A stretch of 28,385 nucleotides of DNA from SM1-46 sp002451215 (GCA_002451215.1 DKBM01000068.1:1-28385); one strand, 5' to 3'; numbered from the stretch's first letter, positions 1 through 7,864 are shown. Translations and numbers: made by a program. Notes: a model not told the origin generated them from the sequence alone.

Positions 1-284
1 CGGAGCGCCCGCATGAGTACCGCGCAGGCAGTCGCGCCATCGGCGTCGTAATCGGCAACGATGAGAATTCTGCTCCCGTTCCTGAGATGCTTCTCAAGCA
101 ACGCAGCGGCACCATCAATGCCTAGCAGCCCGCCCGGCGGGAGCAGGTGTTCGAGAGAGTGATCCAGTTCTCCGGCGCTCGAAACCTGTCGTGCACGAAA
201 GACTCTTGCCAGAACGGGATGCAAACCCGGGAATTCGACTGGCCCGGAATCGCAACGACGAACAATGCGGCGTGCGGTATTCAC
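1..284 (-). CDS. recJ: Single-stranded-DNA-specific exonuclease RecJ, N-terminal part (runs off the left edge)
   Basis: RecJ is a 5'-3' single-strand DNA exonuclease of the DHH phosphoesterase superfamily, used in RecF-pathway recombination, mismatch repair and base excision repair. Reading the minus strand from a GTG at 284-282 gives about 94 residues beginning MNTARRIVRR. They include FPGLHPVLARVFRARQV, LEHLLPPGGLLGI and, at the window edge, the metal-binding motif I VADYDADGATACAV that is typical of RecJ. The DHH motif and the rest of the catalytic core lie outside the window. The GTG overlaps the TGA stop of the upstream RpfE-like gene (GTGA), which suggests translational coupling. The identity is firm. 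The GTG start is inferred from that overlap and from the family N-terminus. Confidence 0.93.
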   Translation of the reverse strand, partial: MNTARRIVRRCDSGPVEFPGLHPVLARVFRARQVSSAGELDHSLEHLLPPGGLLGIDGAAALLEKHLRNGSRILIVADYDADGATACAVLMRAL

Positions 285-1309
285 GCGGAGAGTGGCGCAA
301 CTGGTGCAAAGCTGGACAACGGACGGCGCCGGCGCCACCACCGCCCGAGCTGCCAACCGGAGGCCCGCAACGCCAGGCCCTGATCCGTCAGCAGGTTAAT
401 CCGCCGAACCGCGCCCGTTCGCAGCGCCTCCGTGAGCGGCCGAAACCATGACTTGTCAAGGTGGGCGAGGCCCACACTCCAGCCCGCCTCCGCGTCGCGT
501 TGCATGGCTCGTCGCAGGCTATCGAGGACGATCAGATGCCGACCGGGTCGGGCAATCTCTCGCCATGCCTGAAAACCCGACGGCACGGGGCGCGCAGGCA
601 CGCCGCTCAAGCGGCTCAGACCCTGCGCGACGGCGTCGTTAGTCCAGACGAACTCCACGTCTGGTGTAACAGTGCTCGGCAGTCGGCCCCCGCCCCAAAA
701 CCACAGGCTGTTTATCGCCAAGGCGCCACGCTGCTCCCGCTCTGCATTCACCCGAGCCGTGTGCAGCAGGATTTGTATCTCGTTCAGCAGCGTGTGCCAA
801 GATCGCGCCTCAGGCCCAGTGGGCAGGTACGCATGGATATCCCGACCAGCCGCAAGTGCCAACGGCGTGGTCTGGACGTCGGGAGCTTGCGGCGGCCGAA
901 GGTACCAACGCCAGGGATGAGGTGCGCGCAGCAACCAACCCTCCGTCGCGTAGCTCCGTGCGAGCTCATCGCAAAGTCTCTGGGCTTCATCCAATCCAAG
1001 CTCGGTCAACTCGGGAGGTATTAGCACCAATCCGTCCCGCTGCGGAACCAAGTGCACCGGATCAGCTCGAATCCACCAATCGTGATCCACCACACCCATA
1101 TCCACCACGCGGGTAACCGCGGCGACCGGAAGGTCGCCAGGTGACGCTGCCACCCCAAAGAATTCGAACAGCAGCGCCTCGAGCGATGCGGGCGCGACCG
1201 CAGCGCGCTCGCCACGCGCCAGCAATAGCTCTAGACCGCCCAGACGCAGCTCGGTCTGAGGCGTGGGCGGCCACAGGCCGGCCATCATGACGGTTACGTG
1301 ATACTCCAA
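281..1309 (-). CDS. RpfE-like conserved protein (COG4255 type), function unknown
   Basis: This 342-residue protein resembles the family that lies directly upstream of recJ in many Betaproteobacteria and Xanthomonads, where it is annotated as RpfE-like regulatory protein or as a phosphoglycerate-mutase-related protein. Recognisable features are the N-terminal VTVMMAGLWPP segment, a central WYLRPP followed by the start of a G+DIHAYLPTG motif, NEIQILLH, and the INSLWFWGGGRLP block. No signal peptide or membrane segment is visible, so it is probably cytoplasmic. The start is a TTG at 1309. An ATG pair at 1288 and 1285 is possible, but it lacks a Shine-Dalgarno sequence and would cut into the conserved N-terminus. 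The stop overlaps the recJ start by 4 bp. The family name is recalled from gene context and motif pattern; the biochemical function is not established, and the mutase label should not be taken as proven. Confidence 0.75.
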   Translation of the reverse strand: MEYHVTVMMAGLWPPTPQTELRLGGLELLLARGERAAVAPASLEALLFEFFGVAASPGDLPVAAVTRVVDMGVVDHDWWIRADPVHLVPQRDGLVLIPPELTELGLDEAQRLCDELARSYATEGWLLRAPHPWRWYLRPPQAPDVQTTPLALAAGRDIHAYLPTGPEARSWHTLLNEIQILLHTARVNAEREQRGALAINSLWFWGGGRLPSTVTPDVEFVWTNDAVAQGLSRLSGVPARPVPSGFQAWREIARPGRHLIVLDSLRRAMQRDAEAGWSVGLAHLDKSWFRPLTEALRTGAVRRINLLTDQGLALRASGWQLGRWWRRRRPLSSFAPVAPLSA

Positions 1310-1336
1310 GAACGAGGACCTATGCCTTTACGCGAG

Positions 1337-1357
1337 AATTGCCAAGGGGCAATTATA
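1337..1357 (-). promoter_or_regulatory. Probable promoter -10 element overlapping a perfect inverted repeat, upstream of the RpfE-like gene and recJ
   Basis: The minus strand carries an exact TATAAT at 1357-1352. Overlapping it is a perfect inverted repeat AATTGCC-N4-GGCAATT (1337-1343 and 1348-1354). This sits 28 bp or more upstream of the TTG start of the RpfE-like gene. No good -35 hexamer is visible at 17-bp spacing. The arrangement is what a repressor operator over a -10 element would look like, but that role is inferred. Confidence 0.45.
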
Positions 1358-1486
1358 TCGCGTCGCGCTCACCGTAATGTGCGGTGAAGCGAAGCAGCGC
1401 CGGACTCGAGGTGCGCGTCTGCGAATTCGGGCTGATCGCTACGCACGTTGGGCACGTTGGGCTCAGTCCGACGATCGCGCGCCCGG

Positions 1487-2503
1487 TCACTTCAGACTAC
1501 TTTCGGTGTCGCCCATGCCGGCCGTGATCCGGTAGACCGCGGCCAAACGATCCTTCCCGATTCTTCCCTCGAACTTCTTGTGCACGGGCAGAAGGGCCTG
1601 GCGCCATAAACTCAGCTCCTGCGCGGTCGGGACGTACACCTTCGTAGTGCCCGCCACCTTGATCTTTTCAAGCGCCTCCTCGGTCTCCCGTTGCGCTGAC
1701 TCACGCTGGTACCGCGTGGCCTCAACCATTGCTTGCTCGAGAGCCGCACGTAGCGGCGGCGCCAAACCGTCCCAGAACTTCTTGTTGACGATTACGGCAT
1801 AACCGAGATAACCGTGTCCCGACAGAATCAGATGTCTCTGCACCTCATGGATCTTCCCGACGTAAAGGTTAGAAAGCGGATTCTCGGTGCCGTCCAGCGC
1901 GCCGTCGGCCAAAGCAGCGCGCACCGCGCTAAACGCCATTACGACCGGCACGGCACCCAAGGCTCTCATCTGCGCCTTGAGTACGTCCGAAGACTGCACG
2001 CGTATCTTGAGTCCTACGCAATCGGCCGGCGTGCGCAGGGGCCAGTTCGCGCTCATGTGCTTGAAGCCATTGTCCCAGTAGGCCAGCCCGCGAATGCCCT
2101 TGCTCTCGAGCTTCGCCAACAGCGCCACACCAACATCACCGTCCATGACCGCGTACAACGCCTTCCTGCTCGGGAAAAGATATGGCAGATCAAAAAGTTC
2201 GAACTCCCCGACTCCGAGTGGCTCGAACTTTGACAGCGAGGGTGCGAGCATCTGTACCGCACCACTCTGCAAGGCTTCAAGCTCTTCTCGGTCGCCGTAG
2301 AGCTCTGCGTTCGGATAGACCTCGACCTTCACCCGCCCTTCGGTCGTTTCTTCGGCGAGCCGCTTGAAACGCAGCGCCGCCCGACCCTTGGGCGTATCAG
2401 GCGAAAGCACATGGCTGAACTTGATTACCACGGGCTCGTCGGCGACCACCCCGGCTGCAAACACCAACGCCATCAAACCGCAGAGCAGTCTCTGGAACCT
2501 CAT
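1487..2503 (-). CDS. dctP: TRAP transporter solute-binding protein, DctP family (orphan)
   Basis: This is a periplasmic receptor of a tripartite ATP-independent (TRAP) transporter, a family that carries C4-dicarboxylates and other organic acids. The 338-residue product has a signal peptide at about 1-21 (hydrophobic LMALVFAAGVVA, then DEP). It then shows the DctP fold signature: IKFSHVLSPDTPKG, GLKIRVQSSDVLKAQ with the ligand-carboxylate arginine at residue 168, DGTENPLSN with Asn208, and HGYLGYAVIVNKKFW. These match the dicarboxylate-binding subfamily. An AGGCGAGG ribosome-binding site precedes the ATG. No dctQ or dctM membrane genes are adjacent, so the partner permease must be elsewhere or absent. 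It lies 103 bp downstream of livF on the same strand. The family is secure; the substrate is inferred. Confidence 0.92.
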   Translation of the reverse strand: MRFQRLLCGLMALVFAAGVVADEPVVIKFSHVLSPDTPKGRAALRFKRLAEETTEGRVKVEVYPNAELYGDREELEALQSGAVQMLAPSLSKFEPLGVGEFELFDLPYLFPSRKALYAVMDGDVGVALLAKLESKGIRGLAYWDNGFKHMSANWPLRTPADCVGLKIRVQSSDVLKAQMRALGAVPVVMAFSAVRAALADGALDGTENPLSNLYVGKIHEVQRHLILSGHGYLGYAVIVNKKFWDGLAPPLRAALEQAMVEATRYQRESAQRETEEALEKIKVAGTTKVYVPTAQELSLWRQALLPVHKKFEGRIGKDRLAAVYRITAGMGDTESSLK

Positions 2504-2606
2504 GCCGCCTCGCCTGCCGTCCCAATTATCCTTGCATCAAACCCCGGGCGAATTGACTTCTCCAGAAGGACTTCCTCGTGCGCGCACCGGATACACACAC
2601 CGCCTT

Positions 2607-3323
2607 TCAACCGCCCAAGTACATTCTTCGCACGTCCTCATTGGCCAGCAGATTGCTCGCGGAATCTGCGAAGCGATTGCGCCCGAGCTCAAGCGCGTAA
2701 CCGCGATCGGAAAGTTCCAAGGCGCGCGCCGCGTTCTGTTCAACCATCAGCAGGGTTCGCCCCTGCTGCTTGAGCTCCAGCAATTTTTCAAATACCAGGT
2801 CGACATACTTGGGTGAGAGCCCGAGCGACGGCTCATCGAGGATCACGAGTTTTGGATTGAGCATGAGTGCGCGACCGATCGCCAGCATTTGTTGCTCGCC
2901 TCCCGAAAGGTTGCCGGCCAACTGCTTGCGCCGCTCCGCAAGCCGCGGGAACTGCGTGAACACCTGCTCGACCGCGATGCGCCGCTGCTCACGTTCATCG
3001 ATGAGAAACGCGCCCATCTCGAGGTTGTCCTCGACGGTCATGCGCGCAAATACGATACGTCCCTGCGGCACGTATCCAATGCCGAGTGGTGGAATCCGGT
3101 GCGCCGGCAAATGGGTGATGTCCTGGCCGTCGAAGTTGATGCTGCCGCCGCGCGCCGGCTGCAGGCCGATCACGGCTTTGATGACCGTGGACTTCCCTGC
3201 CCCATTTGGGCCGATAATGGCGACGATCTCACCGGCGTGTACCTCCATGTCCACGTCAAACAGCACCTGCACGGCACCATAGGCCACCTCGAGACCACGG
3301 ATGTCAAGCAGCGATTCGCTCAT
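2607..3323 (-). CDS. livF: Branched-chain amino acid ABC transporter ATP-binding protein LivF
   Basis: This is one of the two cytoplasmic ATPases of a Liv-type (HAAT family) ABC importer for branched-chain amino acids, amides or related compounds. In 238 residues it has Walker A GPNGAGKS (38-45), the signature LSGGEQQ (139-145), Walker B LVILDEP with Glu164 as the catalytic base, and the switch histidine replaced by Gln in LLMVEQN, as is usual for LivF proteins. Its ATG overlaps the livG stop as ATGA. It is the last gene of the five-gene importer operon. The length and C-terminus (EDVRRMYLGG) are typical of LivF. Confidence 0.96.
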   Translation of the reverse strand: MSESLLDIRGLEVAYGAVQVLFDVDMEVHAGEIVAIIGPNGAGKSTVIKAVIGLQPARGGSINFDGQDITHLPAHRIPPLGIGYVPQGRIVFARMTVEDNLEMGAFLIDEREQRRIAVEQVFTQFPRLAERRKQLAGNLSGGEQQMLAIGRALMLNPKLVILDEPSLGLSPKYVDLVFEKLLELKQQGRTLLMVEQNAARALELSDRGYALELGRNRFADSASNLLANEDVRRMYLGG

Positions 3324-4039
3324 GCGCTGCGCCGTTTCCCGAAATACGCCTCAAGCACGAGTTGGTCGCGACGGACCTTCTCGAAGGCGCCGCGAGCGAT
3401 CACCTCACCCTCCGACAGCACGTATACCTCCTGGCAAAGATCGGAAATCACGTCCATGTTGTGCTCGATGATCACAAAGGTCGTGCCGAGGCCATTGAGG
3501 TGGCGCACCATGTCCCAAAGTGTCGCGCGCAATGTCGGATTGACGCCGGCCGCCGGTTCGTCAAGCAGAATGACCGAGGGGTCGCTCATGAGTACACGCA
3601 GAAACTCGACCAGCCGCTGTTGCCCGTAGGAGAGATCACTGCCTAGCACTTCGTTGTAGGCCTCGAGCTTGACGCGCTCAAGCAGCTCGAGGGCTCGACT
3701 GCGCGCACCGCGGTCATGGCGGCGTGCCGCGACGATCAGGTTTTCCAGCACCGTGAGCTGCGGGAAAACGCGCGACAGCTGAAAGGTGCGGGCGAGGCCG
3801 CACTGGTACACGAAGTACGGCCGGCAACCCAAAATCTCGCGACCGTCGAGCATGACGCTTCCGGTTGCCCCTCGGTCCATGCCCGAGATGACCTGGAACA
3901 GCGTGGTCTTGCCGCTGCCGTTCGGGCCGATAATGCCGGTTACGGAACCACGCACGACGTCGAGATCGACCCCTTTGAGCGCCTCAACGCCGCCGAACAC
4001 GCGCCGCACACCACGCACAGCAAGGATGTGATCAGCCAT
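3320..4039 (-). CDS. livG: Branched-chain amino acid ABC transporter ATP-binding protein LivG
   Basis: This is the second ATPase of the Liv importer, pairing with LivF beneath the LivHM channel. The 239 residues include Walker A GPNGSGKT (38-45), a signature LSYGQQR (from 136) in the LivG form rather than LSGGQ, Walker B VILLDEPAAGVNP (Asp160, Glu161), and the switch region TFVIIEHNMDVI. This His-containing IEHDM-like switch separates it from LivF. The ATG at 4039 has a clear AGGAG ribosome-binding site lying within the end of livM; the two genes overlap by 8 bp. At 239 residues it is a little shorter than the 255-residue E. coli LivG. Identity is certain at family level; the substrate of the system is not. 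Confidence 0.96.
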   Translation of the reverse strand: MADHILAVRGVRRVFGGVEALKGVDLDVVRGSVTGIIGPNGSGKTTLFQVISGMDRGATGSVMLDGREILGCRPYFVYQCGLARTFQLSRVFPQLTVLENLIVAARRHDRGARSRALELLERVKLEAYNEVLGSDLSYGQQRLVEFLRVLMSDPSVILLDEPAAGVNPTLRATLWDMVRHLNGLGTTFVIIEHNMDVISDLCQEVYVLSEGEVIARGAFEKVRRDQLVLEAYFGKRRSA

Positions 4040-4991
4040 CGGGGCGCTCCTGCGGGCCAGCCGCCACCTCCGGCCGCACGAGCTTGCGTCGAGTGAACAG
4101 CGCCATCAGGCCGCCGGGCAGAAACAGCACGACTGAGAGCAGCAGCACACCGAGCAACATCAGGTGTGCCGCCGGAAATTCCGCCCAAAACACCTCGCGC
4201 AAGCCCATGACCAGCCCCGCGCCCAATACCGGCCCCCACACTGTCCCGCTGCCGCCGAACATGACCATTACAATCATCTGGATATTTACCGCGGGCGCAA
4301 ACGCTGCGGCGGGATCAATATAGCTCGTGTACATGACCAGCACTGCGCCGGCAGCCCCGGGAATAAGCGCCGACAACACGAAGGCCGCGAGCTTGTCGCG
4401 CGTCGTATTGACACCGACCATCTCGGCCGCGCCCTCGTCCTCACGAATAGCACGCAGCTCCAGGCCGAAACGGCTGTGGTAGATCGCCGCCACGATGATG
4501 GTCGCCGCGACCGCAATCAGGAACATCGTGTAGTAGCTGGTGGTGAGGCTCGGCAGCAGTTCTGGCGAGAGCGTAATGCCACTGCCGCCGCCAGTGAGAT
4601 CGACCCACAGAGTGACGAAAACACGGGCGACCTCGTTCAGGCCGAGCATCGCAATGGCGAAATACGGTCCGCGCAGACGCAGCGTCAGGAATCCGAGTGG
4701 CACCGACAGCGCCAGCGCTACCAGCACGCCCGCGATGAGGCAGGCCCACCACGGTACGCCGAGCGGAAGAAGTAGCGCTGCCGCATAGCTACCCATTCCG
4801 AAAAATGTGGCGTGTCCGAAGGACACATAGCCGGTCATTCCGGAAATTGTGTTCCAGGCCTGCGCCAGCGCCACCATCATCAGGAGCTGGGTCAGGAACG
4901 AAAGGTAATACTCGCCGAGGACCGCAGGCGCCACCGCAAGAATGACGACAAGCACAGCTGCGCTTGCCAGGCTGGCATGTTTACTTAACAT
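4032..4991 (-). CDS. livM: Branched-chain amino acid ABC transporter permease LivM
   Basis: This is an inner-membrane permease subunit that forms the translocation pathway together with LivH. The 319-residue protein is strongly hydrophobic, with about eight or nine membrane segments. It carries LivM signatures: AQAWNTISGMTGYVSFGHATFFGMGSY near the N-terminus, LRLRGPYFAIAMLGLNE, SRFGLELRAIREDEGAAEMVGVN (the EAA-like loop that contacts the ATPases) and VMFGGSGTVWGPVLGA. The short C-terminal tail is charged. It overlaps livH upstream by 11 bp and livG downstream by 8 bp, so translation along the operon is probably coupled. Confidence 0.95.
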   Translation of the reverse strand: MLSKHASLASAAVLVVILAVAPAVLGEYYLSFLTQLLMMVALAQAWNTISGMTGYVSFGHATFFGMGSYAAALLLPLGVPWWACLIAGVLVALALSVPLGFLTLRLRGPYFAIAMLGLNEVARVFVTLWVDLTGGGSGITLSPELLPSLTTSYYTMFLIAVAATIIVAAIYHSRFGLELRAIREDEGAAEMVGVNTTRDKLAAFVLSALIPGAAGAVLVMYTSYIDPAAAFAPAVNIQMIVMVMFGGSGTVWGPVLGAGLVMGLREVFWAEFPAAHLMLLGVLLLSVVLFLPGGLMALFTRRKLVRPEVAAGPQERPDG

Positions 4992-5859
4992 CCGCCATCC
5001 CCTTCAGGCCAGTCGGTCGAATCAACAGCACCAGAACAAGCAGAAGATACGCGACCGCCTCTGCCCACTGGGTAGTGCCGAAGCCGCCAACAAACGCCTC
5101 AACCACACCGAGCAGCACGCCACCGTAGAAGGCGCCAAGAAAGTTTCCCATGCCGCCGATGATGATGATAGCGAAGCACTTCTGGATAAAATCAGCCCCG
5201 GTGTCCGGCGAAAAGGAGTAAATCATGGTTAGCATGACGCCCGCGGCGGCTGCCATGGCCACGGCAAGCGCAAACGTCAGCATCCGGATGCGCTGTACGT
5301 CGATGCCACAGATGGTCGCGACGTGCGGATGTTCCGCGACTGCACGAACCGCCTTGCCGAGGCGCGTGATCTCGAGAAACAAATACACCGCAAAGGTCAG
5401 GACCACCGCCAGCACACCGGCCACGAGCCGGGGTTTGGAAATCGCCAACTCGCCAATCACGATCGCTCCTTGCAGCTGGGGCACGGACTTGAAGTCCGAG
5501 GCGAACACGAGCAAACCGGCGTTGACCATGATGATCGACACGCCGTAGGTGGCAAGCAGCGAAGTGAGTAGCGGCCGGCCGACGACGTGCTCGATCAGGG
5601 TGCGTTCAAGCACCCAGCCAATTCCAAACACCGCGGGCACAACGATGAACAGCGACAGCAACGGGTGCACATGTGCGTAGACGTACAGCACCCACGCCAA
5701 GTATGCGCCGAGCAGCATGAACTCGGCGTGCGCGATGTTGATGACGCGCATCACGCCGAACACGAGATTTAGCCCGCTCGCGAGCAGCGCGTACAGCGAA
5801 CCAGTAAGCAGCCCGGCGATCAGCAGCTGCAGCAGAATCGTGGGCTCGAACAGTGCCAT
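4981..5859 (-). CDS. livH: Branched-chain amino acid ABC transporter permease LivH
   Basis: This is the second membrane subunit of the Liv importer. In 292 residues it shows the LivH N-terminus LLQLLIAGLLTGSLYALLASGLNLVFGVMRVINIAHAEF, the cytoplasmic loop RLGKAVRAVAEHPHVATICGIDVQRIR, and the C-terminal AIIIIGGMGNFLGAFYGGVLLGVVEAF. About eight hydrophobic segments are visible. No strong Shine-Dalgarno sequence precedes the ATG at 5859. A 132-bp gap with inverted repeats separates it from the upstream binding-protein gene, whereas livH, livM, livG and livF all overlap one another. That pattern suggests the permease and ATPase genes are made at a lower level than the binding protein. Confidence 0.95.
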   Translation of the reverse strand: MALFEPTILLQLLIAGLLTGSLYALLASGLNLVFGVMRVINIAHAEFMLLGAYLAWVLYVYAHVHPLLSLFIVVPAVFGIGWVLERTLIEHVVGRPLLTSLLATYGVSIIMVNAGLLVFASDFKSVPQLQGAIVIGELAISKPRLVAGVLAVVLTFAVYLFLEITRLGKAVRAVAEHPHVATICGIDVQRIRMLTFALAVAMAAAAGVMLTMIYSFSPDTGADFIQKCFAIIIIGGMGNFLGAFYGGVLLGVVEAFVGGFGTTQWAEAVAYLLLVLVLLIRPTGLKGMADVK

Positions 5860-5881
5860 TCGCGGTCAGCGCTTGCCCAGT

Positions 5882-5980
5882 CGGCTGTCGGGTGCGTTAG
5901 CGGCGCAGCTCGGTATGCAACGCCGCCGGGTGTCGCTGACTCTAACTCGACAGTCTCGACACACGCCGACCCGACAGCCG
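5882..5980 (-). repeat. 12-bp inverted repeat across the gap between the Liv binding-protein gene and livH
   Basis: CGGCTGTCGGGT at 5882-5893 and its exact reverse complement ACCCGACAGCCG at 5969-5980 flank a 75-bp interior that holds a second, 6-bp inverted repeat (GCGGCG 5900-5905, CGCCGC 5921-5926). Both lie wholly in the 132-bp intergenic region. In the transcript they could fold into one branched structure. A plausible role is to protect or terminate the abundant binding-protein mRNA while letting some transcription through to livHMGF; this role is inferred. Confidence 0.5.
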
Positions 5981-5991
5981 GGGGCCATTCC

Positions 5992-7173
5992 CTAGCGCTT
6001 CGACCAGTCCGGGAATGGAAACACCGGGTCGTGGGTCGCCGCGTCCTTCGGGAGGATAATCTCACGCTCCCCATTGATCCACTCGACGGCGTAGGCGGGC
6101 TTACCAATCTGCTTGCCCGTCCCGTCAACCTTGAAGCGACCAAACGTCGTGACGATGTCGAGCTCGTACAGCGCCTTGCGCACCTTGTCGCGGTCCACCG
6201 ACAGAGCCTTCGTTACCGCCGCCTCGAGCACCTGTCCAGCGCCGTAGCCCCCGCCCGCGTGATAACCCGGTTCGTGACCGTACTTGGCCTTGTACTTCTT
6301 GGAAAATTCCCCAGCGCCAGGAATCTTGAGCTCCGGCTCCCATTGCGTGTTGCCCATGACTCCGTTGGCATCCGCCCCAAGATTCTTGCCGAAATCAGGC
6401 AGTCCGGGACCAACCGCAAACGCGAAGATCTTGGCATAGAGGCGATTCTCTCTGGCTTGGCGCATAAACGCGGTCGAATCGGGCAGGTACGAACCGCCAA
6501 TCACCACGTCCGGCTTCTTGGCCTTCATCTTCAAAATCATGGAGCTGAAGTCCGTGGAGGCCTTGCCGTACTCTTCGTCAAACACAACTTTCATTCCCAG
6601 CGCAGTCGCCTTGGTGCGTACGCCTGCCGCGACGCTGCGAGGAAAGGCGGTGTTCTCATAGATGAGCGCGACCGTCTTGAGACCATTGTTTTTCGCGAAC
6701 TCGAGAATCGGATCCATGTAGACTTCGGCAAGCGTGTACAGTCCGAAGGTGTTCTTGTAGCCGCGTCCCCAGATCTTTGCTGACGATGCACCGCTCGAAA
6801 CCATCGGGAAGTTGTGCTTCTCGGCAACCGTGCTGGCAGCCATGGTGACGGCCGAAGAGTACGGACCGATTAGAAGGTCGACCTTGTCCTGCGTGATCAG
6901 TTTCTCGTACAACTTGGCGCCGACTTCCGGTTTGGACTCATCGTCATAGTGCACGAGTCGCACCTTGCGCCCGAGCACTCCGCCCCGGGCATTCACGTCA
7001 TCGACCCACATCTGGAAGCCGTGCAATTGCTCCTGGCCCGTGCGCGCATACTTGCCGGAGAGTGCGACCGACGCTCCGACAACGAACTCCTTCGAATCAG
7101 CCAGCGCCACCGAAAACGTCTGGGCGGCGACACAGACGACGAACATTGACAGTAATGCCTTGAACCTGCTCAT
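5992..7173 (-). CDS. Liv-type ABC transporter substrate-binding protein (Peripla_BP_6 family)
   Basis: This periplasmic receptor delivers substrate to the LivHMGF importer encoded immediately downstream. The start at 7173 gives 393 residues. A GGAGGA Shine-Dalgarno sits 7 nt ahead of this ATG, while an in-frame ATG two codons earlier is too close to it. The protein then begins MSRFKALLSMFVVCVAA, a signal peptide with probable cleavage after ALA near residue 25. The mature part shows the type I binding-protein fold: FVVGASVALSGKYARTGQEQLHGFQMWVDDVNARGGVLGRKV, LIGPYSSAVTMAAS, MVSSGASSAKIW, and a hinge-region SYLPDSTAFMRQA. This family binds branched-chain amino acids, amides, urea or aromatic acids; nothing here fixes which. 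A read-through start further upstream (7320) has no support. Confidence 0.9.
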   Translation of the reverse strand: MSRFKALLSMFVVCVAAQTFSVALADSKEFVVGASVALSGKYARTGQEQLHGFQMWVDDVNARGGVLGRKVRLVHYDDESKPEVGAKLYEKLITQDKVDLLIGPYSSAVTMAASTVAEKHNFPMVSSGASSAKIWGRGYKNTFGLYTLAEVYMDPILEFAKNNGLKTVALIYENTAFPRSVAAGVRTKATALGMKVVFDEEYGKASTDFSSMILKMKAKKPDVVIGGSYLPDSTAFMRQARENRLYAKIFAFAVGPGLPDFGKNLGADANGVMGNTQWEPELKIPGAGEFSKKYKAKYGHEPGYHAGGGYGAGQVLEAAVTKALSVDRDKVRKALYELDIVTTFGRFKVDGTGKQIGKPAYAVEWINGEREIILPKDAATHDPVFPFPDWSKR

Positions 7174-7864
7174 TGGCATCTCCTCCTTTGTTAGTTCTGC
7201 TGAGGTTGGTCCAGTTACGCTAGAACCGAACCAATATTTGCACAAGCGGAGCACTTTGGCGACCCATCGCCCCGCCGGCGCCCGAGATTGCGAGCAGTCG
7301 CGCAATACGCGTGCTCCCACAGGCTTTAGCCTCTACCGGCCGCGGAGTGGCTTGCTTGACGGCGCTGTCCGGCCGCTGGAGACCACAACTGATCAGACCG
7401 AAACCGACGCACTCCGCCAAGCGACTATGGTGAATTAGGCATCAATATGCGTTTTCACAATGCGGCATCGACCGCCACCTTCATTTGCAATACACAACCG
7501 TGTCACGACTGTCACCCTCAAGGCCTGGCATTCAACAGCCGAGCTCTTGCGACTTCAGTCGCGTTCGCGAGACTCTGGCACGTTTTGCCACTGATCCGAT
7601 CTCGAATGGAAGACTCAGCAGTCTCCGTTGCCGCCTGTTGGTGACCAGCAAGCTCAGTGCGAGCGCACCGGCTTGCTAAAGCAGGGATCGAGATTGACAG
7701 TATCGAGGTGCGTGAACGACACCCGGCTGTGGACACTGGTTCGGCTGGCAAGTTCGCGCGCCGCGACTGCGCACAGATTCTGGTGCGTCATGAAGTCGCT
7801 TTCGCCACGGGTGGCCGTCCCGGCGTGTTCAAGAAGACGCCTTCAAGGCGACCCCGACGCGCTG
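7174..7864. other. Long intergenic region (691 bp) with no convincing gene
   Basis: Only short open frames occur here, and none gives a protein I recognise; the longest plus-strand frame (7657-7950) runs into the end of thrC and looks like chance. The stretch must hold the promoter of the Liv operon. One weak minus-strand candidate near 7235 pairs TTGTGC with TAGCGT at 17-bp spacing. Two short palindromes lie close together: TCGCG-TT-CGCGA at 7559-7570 and TGGCA-N5-TGCCA at 7576-7590. The repeated CCGGCCGC at 7337-7344 and 7369-7376 is also present. A regulator site, a small RNA or a decayed gene are all possible. Confidence 0.5.
7830..7850 (-). terminator. Possible intrinsic terminator after thrC
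   Basis: On the minus strand, 15 bases past the thrC stop, CGCCTT-N-AAGGCG (7838-7850) forms a 6-bp stem with a minimal loop, followed by TCTTCTTG (7837-7830). The T run is interrupted and the loop is one base, so this is a weak candidate. Confidence 0.35.

Noticed and set aside
1443..1460. Tandem GCACGTTGG repeat (two copies) downstream of dctP
   Set aside because: Two 9-bp copies are too few to call a repeat array, and no role is suggested by position.
7576..7590. Resemblance of TGGCACG...TTTTGC to a sigma-54 promoter
   Set aside because: The GG to GC spacing is 8 bases rather than the required 10.
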